A stretch of DNA of 64,000 bases, taken from assembly GCA_964019695.1 (NCBI GenBank), contig OZ026524.1, positions 63,743,066 through 63,807,065 of the forward strand. The letters run 5' to 3'. This DNA is from Loripinus fragilis (lineage: Eukaryota; Mollusca; Bivalvia; Lucinida; Lucinidae). Within the stretch, counting starts at the first letter, position 1. Each line of letters begins with the position of its first letter. Positions 58,131 through 64,000 of this stretch are shown one piece after another. A program made the position numbers and the translations under genes. Under the pieces are notes generated by a model. The model was not told the origin of the DNA. It was given only the letters and a program-made list of their open reading frames with translations, and did no database searches.

Positions 58131-58712
58131 ATCAAGTTCCCAGCTCAGTCAACTGCAATACTTTGGCTCAAAACCACTTTTTACCAATCCAATGGATTAG
58201 CTGTTATGCACTAGTCATTTATTGGTTCTTTGGGATTCTGAAGTTATCATACACTTGTGCATTTTGGGAATTGTTCCTGAATATTGATACAAACCAATGG
58301 AACCTGTCAAAATGTGATAACGTAAGTAGTGTTGCCGCTCTATGACTAAGGTATGGGTTATGTTCAACAGGTACATGAGATTTTTGCTTTAAACTTCTAC
58401 TGGGTAACACTATATATAGCTGTCGCTAAAGTAGCTTAAAATGTCTGGTTGAGCATGGAAGCTTGGTTTAAACCTCCATGATGTAGGCCTCCAGGAAGAA
58501 AACAACAATTCTTGCATGACCCAATATCGATAAGTATCGATATCCAATTTTTTGTATCGATATGAATATCGCAGCTCTTTTTTATCGATACATCGATATC
58601 GCCGATAACGATGACAGCTCTAGTAACTGCATACATGTAATGGCAGCTACGCCTTTGACAGTGGTGGTGTTCGGTGTTCCTAACTTTAGGGGTCACTGGT
58701 CCCTGTACTTAC

Positions 58713-58805
58713 TGTCATGCTGCTGTGAGAAGACAGAGTTCATCTGATCAACAATAGAGTTCATGTGGTCCACAGGTTGAGGCATAACACAATCATTGTG
58801 AACAC
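58713..58805 (-). CDS. C2H2 zinc-finger protein, internal exon
   Basis: 93 bp. The acceptor is ATTTTTTACAG (AG at 58806-58807) and the donor is GTAAGT (58712-58707). It enters and leaves in phase 1. It encodes SVHNDCVMPQPVDHMNSIVD and then QMNSVFSQQHD, a Met/Gln-rich linker. Confidence 0.8.
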
Positions 58806-58997
58806 CTGTAAAAAATACAGTGAAACCTCCAAAATTTGAACTTCGATTTTTTGAAATACTCACTGATTCAAAATAAATTTGGGACACACTGGATTCAGAG
58901 AACATGACCTATTCATGATCATTTTAATAACTGTCTATAATAACGTATCTTTTGGAGTGCATGAAAGAAACCTCTTCTATTACACACTCAAAATATA

Positions 58998-59688
58998 CTG
59001 TTCACAAAAAGTAGGGGATATTCGAATATTAAAAATTATAAAATTTACCAAACGAATGTCATAAACCTGAAACAGCTAGTATTAATTAGCAAAGTCATTT
59101 CACAGTCAATATGAATAAAATTTTCAAGGATTAATCTGGTCACATGTTTCTGAGACAACCATTATTAGACCAGGGGTAGCCTTTCATTTTTCACACGTGA
59201 ATATCAAGTGAAGGATTATACAATGGCTATGCTTTTTTTTAAAAAAATATCCGTTATTCAATATTCTTTATGTTCAGAAATTGTTTTGATCTCTTTGGCC
59301 TAAATTTCAGGAATGTGAGGCTAAAATCTGTCAATTTTTAATGAATTGTGTCATTTTTTACAGTTTTGTCACCGCCCTATCTCCTAGAAATAATAATTAT
59401 GGTACGCGAAAAAATCTTAAAAAACAAAGATATCCATAATGCATCTTTAGCATGCATTATCGAAAGCATGCCCAAAAATTTGATACTTTTTTGTGAAATT
59501 TGGGTCTTGACCCCTAGTTTCTTTGGCACATCCTTAAGGTCACATTACCCAATTTTCAGCCCTCAAATTAAGCAGGAAAACTGGCTTACATATTGCTCTA
59601 TGAAAATACAAAATTATTTATGCGACAAATTAGGAATTTAATTTTTAGACTTTTTTATGTCCCAATATCCCCTACTTTTTGTGGACAG
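58998..59688. mobile_element. Tc1/mariner-like MITE (CTGTYCACAAAAAGTAGGGG ends)
   Basis: 691 bp with about 25-bp inverted ends flanked by TA. The interior is AT-rich, with no transposase. Confidence 0.7.
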
Positions 59689-59744
59689 TATATATGTTAT
59701 TGTAGAAAAAAACTAGTCCATCCTAGTCTCATACAACAGACGGG

Positions 59745-59822
59745 AAAAGCAAAAAAAACGAACCAGGGACTAACCCCTGGGTACAAGGCAAGTGATTTAT
59801 CCACTACACCATAGCGGCTGCT
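59745..59822 (-). mobile_element. tRNA-like SINE fragment
   Basis: On the - strand CGCTATGGTGTAGTGGATAA resembles a tRNA D-arm/A box and is followed by GTTAGTCCCTGGTTCG. The arms do not make a complete cloverleaf, so it is a SINE head or tRNA pseudogene, not a tRNA gene. Confidence 0.4.
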
Positions 59823-60044
59823 TTGAGTACAGTTGTCTCTGAGATTAATTTTCTTATTCCTCAAACAAAACATGCAGTGATTAGTCAAACAAACAGTCCC
59901 AAAGACTCAATGACAATTCAACAAAATGATTCTTTTGCACACCCAAAATGTATGTACTGGATAAAAGCTGAAAATTCAACAAAACCTGAACTTTACATAG
60001 TAAAACTTTAAAACTAGCAGTATGCCTACAAAAAAAAATATAAT

Positions 60045-60140
60045 TTTAAGTTTGTTTGTTTTAATTATTTACATCCCACTCAACAATATTTAGTCATATT
60101 GGAGGGGTCTTCCTGGGTTGAACCAGTACTAAGCAGCACA
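60045..60140 (-). mobile_element. SINE family 1, truncated copy
   Basis: TTTACATCCCACTCAACAAT...TTGAACCAGTACTAAGCAG matches the tail half of the SINE. The head is missing. Confidence 0.6.
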
Positions 60141-60388
60141 GGACACAACAGTCCAGTGATTTTATTTGGCCATTTTTAAGGCCTTATATGGGAGTCATTC
60201 CCAATCCAAAAATGGCCTTTATTTTCCCAATTTCATGTATTTTAGCACTTATTTTCCCAATTTTGATAAAATATGTTCCCAAATATGAAGGAAAAGGTAG
60301 CTTCCCAAAATCCCAAATAAAATCACTAAACACAGTGACTCTGCCAGCGATGAGATTAAAGTTTGAATGGTATAATGTCTCTTAGCAT

Positions 60389-60577
60389 AGGGCCAGCTAA
60401 GCAAATTTTTTTCGGCATAAAATTGTGATTATTTACTTATCCATCAGTTTAAACATTTGTTTTGGGTGCTCAAAAGAACCGTCTCATTGAGACGGTTCTT
60501 TTGAGTACCCACAACATATGTTTTGGTTGAGAAATAAAAAAGAAAATTTCAGTTACGCATTCTTATCTGGGGGCCTG
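60389..60577 (-). mobile_element. Hairpin MITE, 'CAGGCCTCCAGATAAG' family
   Basis: AGGGCCAGCTAAGCAAA left and CTTATCTGGGGGCCTG right enclose a perfect core palindrome GGTGCTCAAAAGAACCGTCT/AGACGGTTCTTTTGAGTACC. Confidence 0.7.
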
Positions 60578-60719
60578 TCTAGATATCTGAAAAAAACTCA
60601 AAAAGAAATTGTTCTCTGACTAACTCAAATATCAGCCTTAAAATCCTGAATTCAAGAATAATCCTGAAAACTTTTGTCCCTGTATGTTAAGATAAGAAAA
60701 TAATAGCAAATATAAACTA

Positions 60720-62022
60720 GGCCAAAAAAGAAACACTGCATATAAAGATTAAAAATATTGCGTGCTAAATGAGAGTTACAAAATTTCATCTGCTATCTAT
60801 GTTTCGCTACTGTTCCTGCCACACATTATCCCCATTGTTTCATTGAGCTCAGTCAACCCAAACCAGTAGGGGTGCACGATATTACCGGTATTCCGGTATA
60901 TCTCGATTTAGGAGTCCTGAGATACGTATTGCGATATGCTTTTGACGTACCGTTACACTCGACAAACTCCGTCAATTTTCAGAGCATAGTTTATCTGCTT
61001 TCGTTTCGAGCTGTAATTCAATATTTATTTAACCTCGCCTGATAATTAATAGAAGCGGGATGTCTGACAGCCAATGAAAAGCCGGTAACTATGATAAACA
61101 AAACGGGCCGTGTGCAAAACGTTAATATCATTGGCTAAGAGGAGGATTTCCCCGACCTAAACCAAAATGGCGGACACGATTGAGATTGAGGAGGAACACA
61201 CTTATATTCTCTCTTTATTTAATGATTTCTCGTAAGATAGCGAATTTGAAGGATCTGATTTCAATGAATCATCAAAAGTTGCAAATGTTCATGCTGTGTT
61301 TGCGATCGATCTATGCTAGCATGACGTTCAATTGCACTTGGAGTTGAATAAAGTCGGCTCTGAGAAAATTCACTCCCACAAACGCACCTGTTATTAAGGT
61401 TTGCGGTATATCGTGATTTGTATCTCGAGACGAACGCAAAAATTGCGATATATCACGATACGGTTTTCAGAGGCGATACCCACCCCTACAAACCAGTGTA
61501 CTGGCTATCCTTTTATTTTCAGGTTTTTCACATGCACATTCATTTTATTTCGGTTTACACATGTAATAACTACTGAAATCACTAGTCTCATATCCAATTT
61601 GCTTGAAAACATTTTAAAACTTTAAAATTAAAAGTTACACATTGCTAATTTACGATTCCAAAACGAACACATATTGAACTCAAAAGGTGATAAGAATGTT
61701 ACAAGCTAACGTGACGCCATCAGTGATAGCCCAACAATTTCGATGCCATGCAAGGATGATTGAACATCTTAGGAAACGTTTCTGACAAATTGGAACAATG
61801 TCAGACCGTGTGCATTCATGATGTCATCGCCTAATGACGCGACGTCAAGATTGATAAAAACGTAGGTTTCAACTGCTGAATCAATTTTGTCCGGTAGCAA
61901 TGATAACTAGCACAACCCCAGGAACTCATACTCAAAGAATCAGCACTCAAATTGTGACAAATCGTTTGCTAGAACCCCCCATATACAATGTAGGTTTTAT
62001 ATGCGGCGTTTCTTTTTTGGCC
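60720..62022. mobile_element. Tc1/mariner-like element (GGCCAAAAAAGAAAC ends) hosting a hAT
   Basis: The ends GGCCAAAAAAGAAACACTGC and GCGGCGTTTCTTTTTTGGCC are flanked by TA. It is 1.3 kb, with the hAT element at 60868-61489 nested inside. No transposase frame remains. Confidence 0.7.
60868..61489. mobile_element. hAT element, non-autonomous
   Basis: AGGGGTG...CACCCCT ends and a perfect 8-bp target duplication AAACCAGT (60860-60867, 61490-61497). GATATA/ATCACGATA motifs cluster near both ends. A short start-like segment AAAATGGCGGACACG at about 61165 opens about 20 acidic codons before a stop and may be a relic of a transposase first exon. Confidence 0.8.
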
Positions 62023-62097
62023 TAGTATATGTAGCACTCAGAGTATTTGCCTTTCTGGACATGTTACGATGATATGAGTTATCACCCTTCCATAGTC

Positions 62098-62284
62098 AGG
62101 CCTCTAGACAAGAGTGCGTATTAAAAAACTATTTTCTTTATTTCTCATCCAAAACATACGTTGTGGGTACTCAAAAGAACCGTCTCAATGAGACGATTCT
62201 TTTGAGCACCCAAAACATTGTTAAAATTGATGGGTAAGAAAATATGCATTTTTACGCTCAAATATTTTGCTTAACTGACCCTAT
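62098..62284 (+). mobile_element. Hairpin MITE, 'CAGGCCTCCAGATAAG' family
   Basis: CAGGCCTCTAGACAAGAGTG start, GGTACTCAAAAGAACCGTCT core, GCTTAACTGACCC end. It lies 14 bp from the next exon's splice donor. Confidence 0.65.
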
Positions 62285-62297
62285 GCATAGTACTCAC

Positions 62298-62463
62298 TTT
62301 TACAAAAGCTCATGAAATTCTCACAGAGCCTCTCGACTGTCATGGCACCATCTAAAAGATACTCTTGTCCCAGTCCTGATCCCAGGTGGTTGTATGTGCC
62401 CGCTGACACATTAGTTGAGATGACGATAGACTCCTCACCGGTCTCCACAGCAAGTTTGTGTAA
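62298..62463 (-). CDS. C2H2 zinc-finger protein, exon with conserved-looking N-terminal domain
   Basis: 166 bp. The acceptor is ATATTTTAG (AG at 62464-62465) and the donor is A|GTGAGT (62297). It enters in phase 0 and leaves in phase 1, matching both neighbours. The peptide LHKLAVETGEESIVISTN followed by NHLGSGLGQEYLLDG reads like a compact globular domain together with the preceding exon. I do not recognise it as a named domain. Confidence 0.8.
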
Positions 62464-62465
62464 CT

Positions 62466-63395
62466 AAAATATAGATATATATATGTGTTAAACATTGTTC
62501 CCTATGTAATATATAAATGAATATTATATAAAATATAGAAATTAGGCATTTTACAAAACTAATACAGACACCCTCAAGCTATACAGTCGTGGACATTGTG
62601 CCCTGGTACCCTCAAAGAAGGCAGTTTGGTTGAGGATTGAAGAGTGGAAAATGCATTGGCTAAAACTACTCTTTGTTCTGGCTTTCTATCAACTAAGTTT
62701 CTAACTTTCCTATCATACTCTCTCTTTCTTATGTTGCACCCCCCCCCCTCCCCTCCCCCCCCTTTGCTATAGTAGTCAAGTGTGACGGCAGCATGTATGA
62801 TGAAGATTAAGACACTTGAAATGTATAAGTTTTCTTATTTGAGCAATTTTGAAGCAAGTAGTCAAAGAAATACATCGTGTAATTTTGTTAAATATCTGTT
62901 CAAATTGTGTAGGCTTAAAAACCTGCAAAATGTGTAAAACTGCGTAAAAAAAAACAAAATATTAAACCTGTAAGATTTTGTGCAGGTTTAAATCACAGTA
63001 TTGATAATAGATCTGGATTCCCACTGCACAATTAAATAGAAGGGTAATTCTATACAAGCAATTAAGAAATTTTGTTCACTGTAATTTTATTGATGAGATT
63101 TCGTAACTTTGGCTGGAAATGAAGCCAGCAATTTTTGACTTTTTAAAAATAAATTCTGTCACTACAGTAGCACGAGAATTGAACTGGGACTAGCGTGATA
63201 TCGCTAGCTACCCATAATTCAAAGCTCGAAATGCGAGAGATCTAGATGAGGTTTCGTCAGGTCTCGCGAGAATGGGTTCTTTTGAGCACCCACAACATAT
63301 GTTTAGACTTATGGGTAAGAGAATATTTACAATTTTACGCTCCAAAATTTATGTACAAGACCAATGTAGCTATGCATTTTTTTCGAGGGACTTAC
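62466..63395. other. Intron of the zinc-finger gene
   Basis: Poly(C) tract at 62739-62762. A partial hairpin-MITE arm (GGTTCTTTTGAGCACCC, ACATATG) lies at 63275-63350. TTGAACTGGGACTAGCG at about 63177 looks like part of a tRNA-derived SINE. Confidence 0.45.
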
Positions 63396-63559
63396 TAGGT
63401 TTTGTATCTCATATCTGATCACAGTTTTCACGGCAGCTTTGTATTCAAGGGAGTCTTCAAGGATCTCATCTGCGGCTTCTTTTCGCAGCTTCATGGTCTC
63501 AGGCAGTCTGTTCAAATTCAACCTCTCATAAATCTGATCTCTTGCACCATCACATTTGA
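63396..63559 (-). CDS. C2H2 zinc-finger protein, first visible exon
   Basis: The donor is CTA|GTAAGT (63395), phase 0. Two acceptors are possible. TTTCTCCTACTAG ending at 63560 gives a phase-1 start with no stop. TTATCTTTTTACAG ending at 63585 adds 25 bp but places TAA in frame at 63579-63581. I therefore prefer 63559 as the 5' edge. It encodes KCDGARDQIYERLNLN and then a helical, charged segment (RKEAADEILEDSLEYKAAV). The exon(s) with the start codon lie beyond or near the window edge. Confidence 0.65.
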
Positions 63560-63627
63560 CTAGTAGGAGAAACTCGCTTTAAGTCTGTAAAAAGATAATT
63601 AACATTTTTAGCAGAAAATTGTGAATA

Positions 63628-63834
63628 CAGTAAAACCTTTGTAAAACGGCCACTCCCAAAAAGACCGAAAATTGGCTTTCAAAGACTAATTATCGCTTAT
63701 TGAAGGTCGAAAGTATTGCAGAATGCCCCGCTTGGAGCATTCTGCAATATTTTTGACCTGCATTAAGTGATAATTAGTCTTGAAAACCAATTTTTGGTCT
63801 TTTTTAGAGTGGCTGTTTTACACTGGTTTTACTG
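63628..63834. mobile_element. pogo-like foldback MITE (copy 5)
   Basis: CAGTAAAACCTTTGTAAAAC ... CACTGGTTTTACTG flanked by TA, with a central AGTATTGCAGAATGC palindrome. Confidence 0.7.
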
Positions 63835-63835
63835 T

Positions 63836-64000
63836 ATTTTCTTACCCATCAGCTTTAACATACGTTGTGGGTACTCAAAAGAACCATCTCAATGAGATGG
63901 TAATTTTAAGTACCCACAACATATGTTTGGGTTGTAAAATAAGAAAACTGATTATTAGTACCAACAACATATGTTTTGATTGAGAAATAAGAAAATGAAT
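63836..64000 (-). mobile_element. Hairpin MITE, 'CAGGCCTCCAGATAAG' family, cut by window end
   Basis: Has the core GGTACTCAAAAGAACCATCT with a diverged second arm. A further CAACAACATATGTTTTGATT stretch at 63963 suggests a duplicated right arm. The element runs off the window. Confidence 0.55.

Larger units (their letters stand above)
57266..58622. mobile_element. hAT element, non-autonomous, ATCGAT-rich ends
   Basis: Ends TAGAGCTGTCAT / ATGACAGCTCTA with a perfect 8-bp target duplication GTAACTGC (57258-57265, 58623-58630). Both subterminal regions are dense in ATCGATA-type motifs, possible transposase sites. Inside are a degenerate family-2 SINE (about 57481-57805) and a palindromic MITE (57895-58130). 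No transposase is present. Confidence 0.85.

Overview
This is repeat-rich animal nuclear DNA. The most likely source is a bivalve mollusc. The evidence is spliced genes with GT-AG introns in matching phase, tRNA-derived SINEs, many short inverted-repeat elements, and several elements built like the bivalve 'pearl/CvA' family (central tandem repeats, a GTCC/ACGG microsatellite and a terminal hairpin). The species cannot be read from the window. No rRNA gene, intact tRNA gene or CRISPR array is visible.

Layout. (1) About 1.4-6.75 kb, + strand: the last three exons of an uncharacterised gene whose product carries a degenerate repeat around 'RPEA...KN...M..LM'. Its introns hold a hAT-like MITE, a tandem-repeat element, a hairpin MITE and a 0.9-kb MITE. 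(2) About 6.8-22.2 kb: intergenic repeats (MITEs, a pearl-like element, a full-length SINE, a 780-bp foldback, and a tandem array split by a 1.1-kb inverted-repeat transposon). (3) 22,282-29,579, - strand: a complete tyrosine-recombinase retrotransposon of Ngaro type (DIRS order) with split direct repeats A1-ORFs-B1-A2-B2. Its ORFs are Gag, RT-RNase H, tyrosine recombinase and an SGNH hydrolase. The two 527-bp B repeats look identical, so the insertion is young. (4) About 29.6-52.1 kb: more intergenic repeats, with two pearl-like elements, SINEs, Tc1/mariner-like and pogo-like MITEs and large hairpins. (5) 52.1-63.6 kb, - strand: four exons of a C2H2 zinc-finger gene with consistent phases. 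Its introns hold another pearl-like element, two hAT-like elements with perfect 8-bp target duplications, and two Tc1-like elements.

The most interesting object is the Ngaro-type element. Gag and RT-RNase H share one reading frame and are separated by a single UGA followed by CUA, the context known for programmed stop-codon readthrough. The SGNH hydrolase frame has no ATG and starts just after a strong splice-acceptor signal, and the recombinase ATG is also preceded by an acceptor-like site. Together these suggest that readthrough and splicing set the ratios of its proteins.
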